From Malus domestica (Eukaryota; Streptophyta; Magnoliopsida; Rosales; Rosaceae), in assembly GCF_042453785.1 (NCBI RefSeq), contig NC_091662.1, forward strand, positions 129,001 to 193,000: 64,000 bases of DNA, given 5' to 3'. The notes below the pieces were generated by a model. It made no database searches and had not been told where the DNA came from. It worked only from the letters and a program-made list of their open reading frames with translations. This document shows, piece after piece, positions 1 through 11,488 of this stretch. The stretch's first letter is position 1; every line of letters begins with the position of its first letter. A program made the position numbers and the translations under genes.

Positions 1-790
1 TGTGTATTTCCTGATAACTTAACAATTTTATAGCGATAAATTGTATGGGTGTGTGTAAATGGGTCCATAAAGTCTACTGAAGTCTTCTCCAGAATGGAAA
101 ATGAAGACTTTTAAATTAAAGGGGCGGAGTAGGCAGAATAGGATGCATTATCTATCTTACAAAGTAGAATAAGATTAAACTAGTTCCTTAATGAATGTGT
201 AAGATAGAATAAAATTAATCTAGTTCCTTAATGATGTCAGCAAGCTCAGGTTGATTTTATGTAGTCTTTCCATGTCAGCTCATAAGCTACCCGGAAATCT
301 TTTCATGAACATACATGTAGAAAACCTGGGTGTTACACGAATTAGAATTAGTCTTTTGGCGACACCCTGGGTAAAATAGAAAGCTTGGTGGGTTTGGAAG
401 TGCCCTACTTGCTACAAGAAAGCTTAAGATGCATCAAATTTCATTCCTTGAAATCCTTGAATGTCCCCTCCTTTTATTTATTTTATTTGAGCTACGAGAG
501 GTCGCACTTGGTGCGATGGCAAGTGCCTTCGCCCATGAGCGGTAGGTCTCAGGTTCGAGACTTGGGAGCATCCTCTCCATAAATGGGGGTAAGGCTAGCC
601 GACATTCACCTCTCCCAGACCCTGCGTAAAGCGGGAGCCTTGTGCACTGGGTACGACATTTTTTATTTGAGCTACGAGAGTGTAGCGTGGTATTGTTTAC
701 TGTGGCTTCTAAGCACCTTGCCCGTCTATTTCCTTTTAATCCTGGAATTGATGTGCCATTTGCTTTATTGGTTACCCTTTTTTTTTATAG
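1..790 (+). other. Intron and upstream part of the SKIP35-like gene
   Basis: No coding exon is recognisable before the acceptor at 789-790 (pyrimidine run then ATAG). The stretch is taken as an intron of the SKIP35-like gene whose first exon should lie left of the window. It holds one SINE (501-660) and a short near-duplication around 166-233 (AAGATAGAATAAAATTAA-like text twice). The short open frames here run through SINE sequence and are not believed. Confidence 0.5.
501..660 (+). mobile_element. tRNA-derived SINE (Au-like), full length, with 20-bp target site duplication
   Basis: A 160-bp body is bounded by two identical 20-bp direct repeats, TTTTATTTGAGCTACGAGAG, at 481-500 and 661-680. 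Inside, GGTTCGAGACT at about 552-562 matches a polymerase III B box and the start resembles a tRNA-type A box region. The 3' part (CCCTGCGTAAAGCGGGAGCC, then a GTGCACTGGG-like end) is shared with copies at 33637-33775 (minus) and 39403-39446. It resembles the Au SINE family of plants as remembered. The perfect duplication argues for a recent insertion into the SKIP35-like intron. Confidence 0.88.
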
Positions 791-2608
791 GTTGCATGAG
801 CGCCTCCGGGAATGCAATGGAGATGAGGTCTTGAAGGCAGAAGCTGCTGCTAAGGTTCAAAAGTTTACTGAATGGGCTCTGAAATGTATAGGCTTTCATT
901 CTCGTTCCCAAGGTAGCAAGGATAGAGTTAACAACAGCTCATTGGTTGAGATCCAACTCCAGTTATCAGCATTTAAGGCGTTCATAGATCTTGCTGGTAA
1001 CCAGCTTTCTGGGAAGGACTTCACCGAGGCCTTTGATGCTGCTTGCTTCCCCCTAACTCTCTTCTCTAGTTCATTCGATTCTGGCTGGGCATCTGGGATA
1101 TCGGCAACTGCAATTCAAGGTTTGCTGGGTATGTTGGTGGAGGGAGGTGCAGACAATGTCAATCAGTGTTTCCTTGAAGCCTCTCGTTTTGGGAGTACTG
1201 AGCTTGTGCGCATCTTATTGCAGGTGACTTCAATACGTTTGTACATCATGTTAATGTTTAGTTGCGTTCCTAGCTTTTGCATATCATTTTTCTGTATTTG
1301 GTTTATGATCAATGTTCAATACTTAGTTATTTTACTAAACCCTAAATAAGAATTAGGAAGAACAATAGTTATTGTTAGCTCTATGACTATAACCATCATT
1401 CTTTTGAATTGTCATTGCAAAGATCTTTTTGTATATTGATATTCAAGTTTCAAGCACATGTTTGTTAGTAGTGCACGTTGTTTTCCACTCTCATGCTTAA
1501 TAAATGCATTTTTGTCTGTTTAACATTTCCTAAAATTTGAATACCTTCCTTTTTTTATGTTTAAAGTAAATTTACATCATTTCTTATTTTTTACTAATAC
1601 TTATGTAAATCTGGAATATCAATATTATTGTTGACATTGACGTTTTTCGTTTTATGCTTCTAGTATGCATTCTTGGTTATATGATTTGGTTATGTATACA
1701 AACAAGGACAATTTTGAGAAGAGGATCGTGATCCAAGATTTTCTTTCATGATAGATGGTTTGTGTGGCATCTTTGTTCTCATTTTCTTTTGGCATATGGG
1801 TTTTGTTTTGTGTTGGTAGATTGCCCAAAGGAACAGTTTGGATGTTGATGTTGACCTGGCTTTGGGTTTTGCTTCTCACTACTGCAAGATTGGTACTATG
1901 GAATGTCTTGTGGAAGAGGGCAATGCGATAGCTTTTTTGGGCCCTCTGATGAGAGCTGCTGAGAGGGGCTGTATGCAGGTTGTTGAGTGGTTTGTGAAAA
2001 GGGGTTGCCGAGACATGGAGCTCTGCCTTGCTCTCACAGCTGCAACTTCCAGCAGCCAAGTTGACATTGCTGCCTATCTCCTCCCTCATGTTCCTCATCA
2101 TGTCCTTGCTGCACTAAGCATTGAAATTCTGAAGGCTGCTGGTGAACGAAGTGGTGGTTCTCTTGATGGTGTTGCATTTCTTCTTCATTCCGACTTCTTG
2201 GGTGATCCTGCAGCTACTTATGCTGTTGCCAACAGTATTGCTCTGTCTGATGATGAGGGTGTAGCTCCTGAGTTAAAGGCTTTTCTTTGGGGGCACTGGT
2301 CAGAGGAAGCCTTCTTGGATGGAATTAGACAAGGACAAGAACATTACATGAACATTGTGAGGATTTTAAAATGGGGTGAATCTCCTATCTGCTTAAGAGA
2401 TCTTCCAACCCCTCTAGGGATAGCAATCGGTTACCTGCCACTGTATAGGGAGTGTGTGAGGGCGGGTGGCTGTTTGTTGTCACAAAGGCTGAGAGGACAG
2501 CTTGTTGAAGCAGTTAGAAGGCTTGGTGGTGGAGTCTTAGAAGGGGCAAGCCAGTGCAAAGAGCTATTGGCTCTTCTGGAGCATCATCTCCCTCCATTTT
2601 TTACTTGA
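791..2608 (+). CDS. SKIP35: Ankyrin-repeat protein SKIP35-like, 3' exons
   Basis: Two exons are clear: 791-1223 (ends RILLQ, donor GTGACT) and 1820-2608 (starts IAQRNSLD, stop TGA 2606-2608), phase 0 between them, joined by a 596-bp intron. Together they give about 406 residues, the C-terminal two thirds of a protein of roughly 600 residues in Arabidopsis. Ankyrin-like helices are visible (LLVEGGADNVNQCFLEASRFGSTELVRILLQ type; PLMRAAERGCMQVVEWFVKRGC). SKIP35 was named as a partner of SKP1/ASK proteins, so a role with SCF ubiquitin ligases is assumed from the family. The N-terminal exon must lie left of the window. No stop or frameshift is seen in the visible exons. Confidence 0.85.
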
Positions 2609-4400
2609 TCTGCCTAGCTCTGTGCAGCAAGGCGTTGCTCGTATTTGTTCTGGGACTTAGCTTCCATTTGTCCTCGGCTATCTGATAAATATGTAATGGA
2701 TGATAACAACAGTTTAGAGATGGGGTCAGGTGACAAAGCCAAGGTTTGTCAATTTTCTATCCATCATATGTTGTTACCCTGTAATTTAGTTCATGTACGT
2801 GGCGCATATATGTTTCTAAATGTGCATGTTGTTGAGTTGATCTATCATTTAAGACAAAGAAACTATTGTCAAAATCTGATGCACCTGTCGTATATTAGAT
2901 TTGGCTATCTGATATGAGTTCTAGACACTTCCATTCCAGTTGTACTTTTAATTCGTTTGCCATGTATCGTATGGTTGTTTTTTTAGGGGGGGGGGGTTAA
3001 CTTTTATTTCTTTTTTTGTATGCTGCCCTTAATGTGTTTGAATGTAGAAAAGTAATTTGTCAAAGACGGCTCCGAGTTCAAAATGGAATGGAATGCCGCT
3101 GCACCTTGACGACCGGACTGGATGAAGTGGTACTCATGCCATCAGCAGCTGCGGCCCCTTTTTTTCTTTGCCACCTTTCTTTCGTGTGCATGTAGGAGCC
3201 AGCCAGCGGGCCACCGACCAAAACATGGAATTGAATAGAATTGGGAGTCTTATATTTCCCTTGCCTTTATTATTTATTGAAACTAATTCAAGCCCAACTG
3301 AAAAGTAACGATGTGATATTCCACATGGGGTATTTTATTTGACCGCGAGTCGGCAGTGGAATTATTCCTGAAACAAATAAGGACCTTTGATGTATTCTAC
3401 AGTTGATTTATTGGCATATTTTCGAGAAGGAAGGGATTGGAGAACTTGAAACGCGGTTCTCTGGCGTGAAAGATTTTGACAAGAATAATACAGCATACAA
3501 AATCATAATTACTTTTGGTCGGGATAGTTATTTTTCAGAGCAACTATATGGACAAGTCCTAGCCATCCAGGGTGTGTTTGTTGCATCAGATTATTTTGAA
3601 CTGGATTAGCTTCAGGAACTAAGTTGGACTAGTTTAGCTTTGACTAAGTGGGATAAAATTAATGAAGTGTTTTATGCAATGCCAAACAAGTCTGGACTAA
3701 AATATTTTGCTATTTTTTATTCACTTTTACCATTTTTAATCCACTATTGCCATTTTTTTTTAATTCATTCCATCATCATCTAGTCATTCTTCTTACGATA
3801 TTTTAACCCACTTTTGCCAGTTTTATTCCATTCCATTATCCTCTGGTCTTCTTCTTCAATGATACAACTGCAAGCACTCCATCCAACATCCTATCTCTCT
3901 CAAAAGCTCAAATCATCTTTATTGTGAAAAACCCATATCAAAATTCTTCATTTTTGTAGCCGGATTTAGAGAAATGCCAAGGATCTTGTGTCGGAGTTAG
4001 TGTAAAGGTTGATTTGGGCGACGAGGTTGATTTGGGCAACTTGGTTGATCTAGGTTTTGAACTGGGTTTTTGCAATTAATTCGAGCATCTTGGATGCTGA
4101 TATCGAAGCTTCTGGGGACAACCGGCATGAATTTATGAGGTAATCGATGATGAAAATTTGTTGGCTTTCTAGGATTTTTGAGGTCCTTGGTCGGTTAAAG
4201 CATTTCTGATGCTGCTGGCATCTTTGAGATGTAGATTCATGTGGGTTGGTGTTGGGTTGGTTTTCTGGGTATCTTTGAGAGATGCATGTTAGTTTCAGAT
4301 GAGGTGCCAAGCAGACAACAGATGAGGGCGTGAGGTCCTCGCTAGTCCACCACTTTTCAAGGGGTCTCGCTAAGACCTCCCAGTGAAGCATTTAGACTTA
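2609..4400. other. Intergenic: SKIP35 3' UTR and AT-rich spacer
   Basis: The first few hundred bases should be 3' UTR of the SKIP35-like gene. A run of Gs stands at about 2986-2996. From about 3569 (GGTGTGTTTGTT) to about 4897 (AACAAACACACC) there is a matching inverted pair of ends, which could be an old Tourist-like element that encloses the MITE at 4401-4793; no clean target duplication was found. No coding gene is seen. Confidence 0.4.
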
Positions 4401-4793
4401 GGGCTGTTTTGGTATTAGACTTAGGGCTGTTTTGGTATTTCTGTACTTTGAAAAAAAACTGTGAGAATAAACGGATGTGATGTGAGAATAAGCGATTGTG
4501 AAATAAATCAGCAGAGTGTTTGATAATCATTTTTGTAAAAGTACTTTTGGAAAAAAAATTCTGATAGTGGGTCTCTTCATTAAAGGAGTATTGTAGCCTG
4601 GTGTGTTTTAAAAAAACCCAGTTTTCCAAAGCTGCAAATAGCAGCTTCAGCTTTTTCCTTTAATTTCAGTTTATTCTCACAGTAGCTTCCAAAATAAGCT
4701 TTTTTTTTTAAATTTACTAAACACTTAAAACTCTTACAACTTTTTTTCATGAGTGTTTTTTTTTTTCTAAACACCTCACTTCCAAACCATCCC
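4401..4793. mobile_element. Tourist/PIF-Harbinger-like MITE with TTA target duplication
   Basis: The left end GGGCTGTTTTGG and the right end CCAAACCATCCC are imperfect inverted repeats, and TTA flanks both sides (4398-4400 and 4794-4796). The left terminus is present twice in tandem (4401 and 4424), so the true edge may be either copy. The interior is AT-rich and non-coding; CTGTGAGAATAAACGGATG near the left and TTTATTCTCACAGTAG near the right extend the inverted symmetry. TTA and GGG-type ends are the usual signature of Tourist MITEs. Confidence 0.65.
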
Positions 4794-4957
4794 TTAGTCT
4801 CATTAAATTGAGTCCTGGTGCACAACAAACACAAACTAACATTCTTAGCTAAACCAAGCCAGTCCGGTGAAACTTAGGAAAACCAAACAAACACACCCCT
4901 AGGATGGATCTAAGATGTGATTCCATGAAATGAAATGCGCAATGTTACATGTATCTA

Positions 4958-5499
4958 TAGGGCTAGGCATTTAATAAAACAAAATAAACCGGTTGAACTG
5001 CCCAACCCGCACCGGCGACTTAGTTTAGTTTGGGCTCTTTTTTTAGTTTTTAGTTTTCGGTTGTTAAACCAAACCGGATCGACTTAATTGGTTTGACAAT
5101 CGGTTTCAAAATTCTTAAGGTGCAGTTAGCCGAACCGATTTGCATATGTTTAATTAATTTTTTTATTCATAATTAGTTTAAGAGTCTCATTGGAGAAAAG
5201 CAGATGCTTTGGAGAAGGCAGCAGATGCTTTGGTGCTCTCCTTGGGTTGCTTCATTTATGCTTTCTTTGAGCAATCACTCATATTAGTGCTATTTTATGT
5301 AACTTTTAGGAGAAAAACTTGGTTTTCACACAAATCAAGAACCGATCCAAACCAACCATCCATTGTCGATTAATCGACCTGATCAATTTTAAACACAGGT
5401 TTTGTTGGTTTTGGTTTACAATTTTGGCCCAACCGACTATGTCGGTTTGGTTTCGGTTTTGGTCCATAACCGACCCAAACCAACCCATGCCCTCCCCTA
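4958..5499. mobile_element. Possible non-autonomous hAT-like element rich in CCGGTT motifs
   Basis: The ends TAGGGCTAGGCAT and ATGCCCTCCCCTA are imperfect inverted repeats of hAT style. The interior repeats ACCGGTT/AACCGA-like words near both ends, as subterminal transposase sites do. The flanking 8-mers do not match, so the edges or even the class are uncertain. The minus and plus frames through it are mirror products of these repeats and not genes. Confidence 0.4.
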
Positions 5500-5729
5500 G
5501 TAACCGACATTCATAGACAATCTTCCGTATGTAATGCATGACGCTTAGAGTTGTCTTTGTTCTTCACTTGCGTTGAGTGTCTGGTTAAAGAAGGGGACAA
5601 AGAAATAAAAACAAAAGAGTGTTGTTTCTTGTATTGAACATTTTAGTAGTACAAAAATTGTATGATAAAAGTTAACATCTTAAGTGTCGTGGAGACAACG
5701 CAACGCAAGCATTCATTCATTTTACTTTG

Positions 5730-6188
5730 CTAGACGTATGTATAAGTCAAATCCCTCACATTAGACGGCATGAAAGCCAAGATCATAAGCACGGCTAAAA
5801 TGCCAATGGGAAGCAACAGCAGCATCAAAGGCGGGGGAGGTAGTGGCGGAAGTACCAAAGGAAGGATCAGCAGAGTCGCTGTGAGGCATACAAGCAAAAG
5901 CAACGACTCCAAGCTAAAGTAGCTGGCCGGCAGCAGTCTTCTGCCAGTCCCTCTACCGTGAGATAAGGTTCGCCGGTATTCTGTTGCCTTTCCTTGTCTC
6001 TGGATCTGATGATAATACTGCACTTTCTGTCCATGATCCGTTGGGGAGGGCTCTGGCGTATGGGCACCAGAAACTTTTCTAGTTTTAATATCCATAACGC
6101 AACTTGTTGAAGAGCGATCCGGCAAATGAATAAAACCCTGTGACAGTACTAGTCTTAGCCGATCTGCTTCAGGAACATCAAAATTCAT
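5730..6188 (-). CDS. ARL: ARGOS-LIKE / organ size related (OSR) protein
   Basis: A single 152-residue frame, ATG at 6186-6188 and stop TAG at 5730-5732. Residues about 91-136 form the OSR hallmark: YFSLESLLLLVCLTATLLIL, a proline block PLVLPPLPPPPL, then a second hydrophobic stretch ending in LAFMPS. These are the two membrane segments and the PPLPPPP turn that define ARGOS, ARL and OSR1/2. The N-terminal 90 residues are polar and variable, as usual. Family members sit in ER membranes and promote organ growth, acting in auxin, brassinosteroid and ethylene responses. In Arabidopsis ARL is, from memory, next to SKIP35, which agrees with this position. The region upstream (6189-7500) with GA repeats should hold its promoter. 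Confidence 0.92.
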   Translation of the reverse strand: MNFDVPEADRLRLVLSQGFIHLPDRSSTSCVMDIKTRKVSGAHTPEPSPTDHGQKVQYYHQIQRQGKATEYRRTLSHGRGTGRRLLPASYFSLESLLLLVCLTATLLILPLVLPPLPPPPLMLLLLPIGILAVLMILAFMPSNVRDLTYTYV

Positions 6189-7384
6189 TTACTGATGCGT
6201 TGGTCCCCTCCCCTAGATCAAATCACAGCACAGCACCGCACAGAACAGACGTAATTTTCAGCCTAAAACTCAAAATCTCTCAAAATCCCCAATGCTTGAC
6301 CAATGCTGGTTTTATACAACTATAGCAACTAGAGGCAATCAATGCGATGGAGAACGTAAGCCACAATTCCCCCGATCTGGTTCGCTCGCTTTGTGCTGTC
6401 CTGGGAGGATCTCAACTTGCAAAGTAAGACGCTCAGACTTGGCTTTGAGATACAGCTACAAACGGCAAGAAAGAAAAAGAGAAGAGGATTAGTTGATCTT
6501 TCCTTGTTTCCTTCCTTGAAGTCCTTGAATGCAATACAATGCAAAAACACTAACAAAGCAATCAAGAGATAAAATCCAACAGAATAGAGAAGAGAATAAT
6601 CTAGAATCATAATTTGAAAGGGAAATCAAGAAGACTCAAGAGATGAAGATTTTCACTCCGTCACCCTTCAAAATTAAAATCCATCTTCCATTCCATCCGA
6701 CAAAGAAAAGTCCCCATAATCGTAATCCATCAAGACTCAAGAGATGATGTTGATATATCAATGTTAACAACTGAATTGCATATACATGAACCACAATTTA
6801 TATATTTTATTTAAAAAAAAAAAAAAAGAAGAAAAAAAGTGTTCATAAAATGAAATGACTTTAGAGGGGATGAAACAAATAAATCAACGGTAGAAAAGCT
6901 GAGGGTATGCCGTGCGGAAACACAAAACCAAATTGAGCACCACAAGGATAAAATTAAGGTTCATATTCATATATACAACACATACATACATACATACCTA
7001 CCTACCTACCTGTGAATCTTTCTGAAATGATGAGGATGAGGATTCAGCAGCAACAGCAGCAAGGAACAGAGTTGTTGTGCGCTTTTACCATCTCATCAGT
7101 TTGAGTTTGAGTGCCTTTCCCTCGCCCTTTTACTTTGAGAAACTAAAACAAGGAGAGAGAGAGAGAGGATGGGTTGGATTGGATTGGATTGGATTGGATT
7201 AACAATGTGTTCCAGTGTTGGTGTTAGAATCAAAAGAAAAGGGTTAAGGTGTTAAGGGAACGAAATGAATTTTGATGCACTGCACCTGTATTTCCCTTTC
7301 TTGCTGCTGCCCTCTCCTATTTTCCCTTACTAGTAATTTACTTTTTTTTATTAGGTTTCCCAATGTTTGTTTTATGATTATGTT

Positions 7385-7428
<44 letters not shown>

Positions 7429-8040
7429 AGGTTTGGTTCGGTGTATTCGACTGTACACATAGACAAGTGGGGCTCTCTTTGCTGACATGCAAGTTGCAAG
7501 TTGCTGGTTGTGGAAAATCAGGACTGTGTTCCCCAAGGTTCTTCACCCCTGGACTCCCCCTCATTAGTCATTTCTCTCTCTTCCTATTATTTATTATTAT
7601 TTTTCATTTCTTTTTTTTTAGTAATCTTATTTTTCAAGAAGGACAACCCGTAGAGAGGAGGATGGGCTGGGTCCACTCTATCAATTCATTCATTTTCTTT
7701 GCAAAATTGCAAATAGCAAATCTGTGGAGGTCAAGTAATGGAATCATTCCATTCCATGTATGGAGAATGCTAGTCTCGAGTCTTGATTACATTTGCAATT
7801 GCAATGGGTCCACACAGTGGGCCCCCCATTCCAGTCAATCAGACGGACCACACACATTTCATCTAATTACGCTGCTCCTAATTACTTAATCATCGACCGT
7901 CAAAACATGAGAAAAATTCTTTGTACTAGTTTTGATAGTCAGGACTCAAGAAACCAAACCGTCTTAAAAGAAACAAACCATACACAGCCTAAAGCATCCT
8001 CAATATTGGACAAGTATCCTTTCGGAGCATTTTTGTGAAA
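6189..8040. other. Intergenic, promoter side of ARL, with simple repeats
   Basis: No coding gene is visible. Simple repeats are a CATA/CCTA run at about 6977-7010, a GGATT repeat at about 7174-7200, and a pure GA tract at about 7389-7425. GA tracts of this kind are common in 5' leaders of plant genes, here consistent with the promoter of the leftward ARL gene. Frames across the GA tract are low-complexity artefacts. Confidence 0.5.
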
Positions 8041-8048
8041 ATCTAGAG

Positions 8049-8178
8049 ATTAATTAATCGTGTCCGTTCATCGTACATTATATGGTCAGTTTTCGTTTGA
8101 TACTATTTATATTTAATTTAAAATTTAAAATGATTTATAACCATACGATGTACGATGAACGAACATAATTGATTGATT
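8049..8178. repeat. 130-bp inverted repeat (fold-back)
   Basis: The left arm (about 8049-8085, core CCGTTCATCGTACATTATATGG) and the right arm (about 8141-8178, core CCATACGATGTACGATGAACG) are near-perfect complements around a TA-rich loop. The whole can fold into one long hairpin of about 37-bp stem. It is probably a small MITE; no target duplication was resolved. Confidence 0.6.
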
Positions 8179-8767
8179 CTTTAAATCCCAACAAAGAAGA
8201 TCCGGAGATAAACCTATTCCCTCAGTATTAATCTCCATCTCTAACTCTAATCCAAACATACAAAAATGACAATACATTGATGCTCATAAATAAATAAATA
8301 AATAAGTGGCATCTTATAGGTGTGCGTGTAATCTGACGGAGGAGGAGCCAAAAATTCATCTGGGGCCTTTAAGCAAAATAAAATAAACTAAAAAAAAATA
8401 GTTTCAAGTATAATTAATTGGTGAACAATAAAAGGTTCTTTATATTGTTTTCAATTGTCATGGAAAATTTTAATCAAACAAGATTGATGGAGTTTGTATT
8501 AAAAATTTAATATTTAGATGATTATACATAAAGAATAGAGCTTGTATACGAGCTTTAATAAAAAAAATTACCACATTAGATTCGAACCAAAATTTAAAGT
8601 TATGGCTAGCTCAAAACTATTATTACTATGAGATTTTTCTTTTAACATAATTAGATCTTCCTCTATATTGTATATATCTTGTTTTATATGAACTAAGAAA
8701 CAAAAATGGCTAGTGTGTGTGTATCAGCTTACATGTGTATTGGGGTACCAAAGTTATATTTTCAGTT

Positions 8768-8896
8768 TGTCATTACCTTGAGATTACTCAGTAATGACAT
8801 GATTACAGTTATATTATTAACTTGTCATTACCTTGAGATACTCAGCAATGACATTTTCTCAGCTTGTCATTGCTTAGAGATTACTCATCAATGATA
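8768..8896. repeat. Three tandem imperfect palindromes (TGTCATTAC...GTAATGACA)
   Basis: Three units lie at about 8768-8799, 8823-8853 and 8865-8896. Each has TGTCATTAC (or TGTCATTGC) on the left and GTAATGACA (or a variant) on the right, with a spacer CTTGAGATTACTCA. Each can form a 9-bp stem hairpin. Nothing coding overlaps. Origin unknown. Confidence 0.6.
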
Positions 8897-9514
8897 TGAT
8901 TATATTATCCAACTTCCAATAGCTATGGCTAATGGATGATATTGTATGTCATGCCACCCATAAATGTCGGCTCAGTATATATGTACCTATCATTTATCAA
9001 TGTACACATGATTTAGTAGGCGTATTAGTGATCATTTTCAACGTTAAGGTGTTTTTCAGCAACTTTAACATATTTTACCGAGTATGGTATTTACTCAATA
9101 TATTAATAGGACATGTTTGGTAATTATGCTGTGAACCCATTCTCATGCATGTGACAGAGGGTCGAAGACCCATTAAGTGTGGCCCTTTGAGGATGTGTTT
9201 AAAATAAATGTAATTACTTGTAGGTGTTTTGATTTGAGCTTATCCCTATTTTCGAGGAAGTTCTGCCAATTATGGCTTCATCACCCATCGGGGTGATGCC
9301 TAGCATGTCTCGAATTTAGTATCAACTGGACATCGGGGTCAAAATGTGTCACCATCAAGCCGCATCACATGATTCATATCACATATATACATTGACTTCA
9401 AGCTGACACTTATGAAATGTCAAGTTAACTTGTGAAATTCCACATATATTTAATATAAAAAAATAGATATTAAAACTTGAAATTTTAACAAAGTTGAAGT
9501 TGGAGAACAGTGAA

Positions 9515-9673
9515 TTAGTCACAAGGAAGAAAATGTATTACAATTCATTCTTATTTCTTTCCAATCTATGTATTATAATCTAATCTAATCTAATCCTTAG
9601 TCACAAGAAGAAAATGTATTACATTCATTATTATTTCTTTCCAATCTATGTATTATAATCTAATCTAATCCTA
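9515..9673. repeat. Tandem duplication of an about 80-bp AT-rich unit
   Basis: The block starting TTAGTCACAAGGAAGAAAAT and ending in TAATCTAATCTAATC occurs at about 9512-9595 and again at 9597-9673, with few differences. It contains the shared stretch TTTCTTTCCAATCTATG. No gene lies here. Confidence 0.7.
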
Positions 9674-10051
9674 AACACTTAAATGAGGTCGCCCATGCTT
9701 AAAAGGAAAGTGTGCGTAGTGGTGGTGGGAGATAGATTTGATATGCAGCCAAGGCACAAGCATATATTATGGACGAATCATGATGATGGCATATGGGCAT
9801 GCATGTGTGATGTGGACCTTCATTACCCAATTCAATGCATCTTTCATCCACCACCATACAATTAATTTTAATTAATCAATGCAATTTGCAAATGCAATGC
9901 AACTCTCTCACTCACTGATTGATTCTGTGTCTTCCCATTTCCCATAATCCCATCCCATCACATTCAATACTTGAGAGGAGACTCACCCACTTGAGAGACC
10001 ACAATTTCTTGAGAAAGAGTGAGAGAGATTTCCTTCCTCGTACACGTAAAA

Positions 10052-10240
10052 GGAATTGGATCCTCTCCTAAGCTTGGGTTCATGATTCTTTTCATCGATT
10101 TGTTGGATCAAAATTCAACGATTACAATTATTATAATTTTTAAAAAAAATTTTGTTTATAACTGTCGGATCAAAATTCAACGGTCCTTGTACGTCGATCA
10201 TGAGGCTCCTGAGCTCAAGTTCATGAGAGGATCTAATTCC
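10052..10240. mobile_element. Small Mutator-like MITE with 9-bp target duplication
   Basis: The ends GGAATTGGATCCTCTC and GAGAGGATCTAATTCC are inverted repeats with one mismatch. They are flanked by CACGTAAAA (10043-10051) and CACGTATAA (10241-10249), a 9-bp duplication with one mismatch, the length typical of Mutator-like elements. Inside, GGATCAAAATTCAACG occurs twice (about 10107 and 10166). The short frames on both strands here are not genes. Confidence 0.65.
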
Positions 10241-10542
10241 CACGTATAATACAATACAACCCCTTTTTTTGTCCTTACTGCCATGCCCTCCTCTCATTCT
10301 TGTCTCTCTCTTTTTTAAAATGTTTGAATGTTGAGAAGATTAGATTATTTGCACTTTCCACGCTCCATCCACTTCCCCAGTCACGCCACCCAGTTTCATT
10401 CTCCACCGCACCAGCAGCCGCAGCCCTTTAGGCAAATCAAGGAAACCACACGACCACGACCATTAGAAAAAAAAAAGTCTACAAACCTACAATATTGCAT
10501 ATTGACATTGGTAGGCAAATGCTCCAATTAAAGTTACATATA

Positions 10543-10623
10543 CAACAACAATAACAAAGCTTTTTTCCATTAAGTGGGGTCGGCTATATGAATCCTAAAA
10601 CGTCATTGCGCTCGATTTTGTAT
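10543..10623 (-). mobile_element. Severely 5'-truncated RTE-type LINE with 21-bp target duplication
   Basis: About 81 bp of LINE 3' end lie in reverse orientation (AAGTGGGGTCGGCTATATGA and a CAACAACAATAAC tail, that is (GTT)n on the other strand). The same 3' end is seen at 25850-25925 after the RTE reverse transcriptase ORF. A perfect 21-bp direct repeat, starting CTCCAATTAAAG, flanks it at 10522-10542 and 10624-10644. This is the classical product of target-primed reverse transcription. Confidence 0.8.
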
Positions 10624-10644
10624 CTCCAATTAAAGTTACATATA

Positions 10645-11488
10645 TAAAAGATTTTTTCAATGCATCAACTCTCAAGAACACAAACCAATACGTAAAATGT
10701 TATATTATTTCTTATTTATATTACACGTGATGCACTATTATAAATACATAGTAAATGTACTATTTAATAGTTTAACGAATTATCATTGTTACCATATTTA
10801 TTAATTCCTTCCAAGTTCCCCTTCCACCAACCTTTGATTTTGATTCAACAAACAACTACAAATATTCAAGTTTTGTTTGTTTCTCTTCCAATGTTTGACT
10901 TTGACTCATCATCATACCATCTCAAATCTGAACGTTGATTTGCTACAAACTTGTCTGTATACCAGAATCCAAAATCCAGATTATGATGATGATGATGATG
11001 ATGATAATGATGCAACCTTGTGAACCAACAATCCATCCATCCACAACATGATCTCAGCCCATTAACCAGCTCTTCAGTCCATTTACACAATAACAATAGT
11101 TCGATTCTACTTTTCCACCGCAACTTAAACAGCAACCTTAATAATCATATTATCATACAATCACTGAATGCTCAGACGAGAATCTGCTCAATCGATTCAC
11201 TTATTTACCCCAAACCGCAAACTGCATTTTTATTAGCTATTACAATAACAACTTTCGCTTCCATGATCCATCCAAGTTCCGACCACAGCAATTATACGGC
11301 AACAAATTTCTCCTCAATTCAAAACAGCTTTATACATTACCACCACAAGCTCTGAAGCTAACCTATAATTTATAAATAAATATAATGCCTCAACTTCAAG
11401 TGCCTGTTTGTCTATTATTCTCAAACACCAGTACAGATAAACAGACCACGTCAACCACTAGTTTCACTTGCCAACCCAACATCCCTCT
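10645..11488. other. AT-rich spacer and LEA gene 3' region
   Basis: No gene is supported. A GAT/ATG run sits at about 10984-11010. The part nearest 11488 should be the 3' UTR of the leftward LEA gene. Frames over the ATG run are artefacts of the simple repeat. Confidence 0.4.

Noticed and set aside
501-660. Possible tRNA gene from A/B-box-like words
   Set aside because: No cloverleaf can be formed; the perfect flanking duplication and 3' tail show a SINE.
5306-5539. Mirror frames rich in WFGSV / QPTMSVWF
   Set aside because: They come from CCGGTT/AACCGA repeats of the hAT-like element.
11020-11355. Plus-strand 111-residue Asn/His-rich frame
   Set aside because: AT-rich and low complexity, in the probable 3' region of the LEA gene, no family signature.
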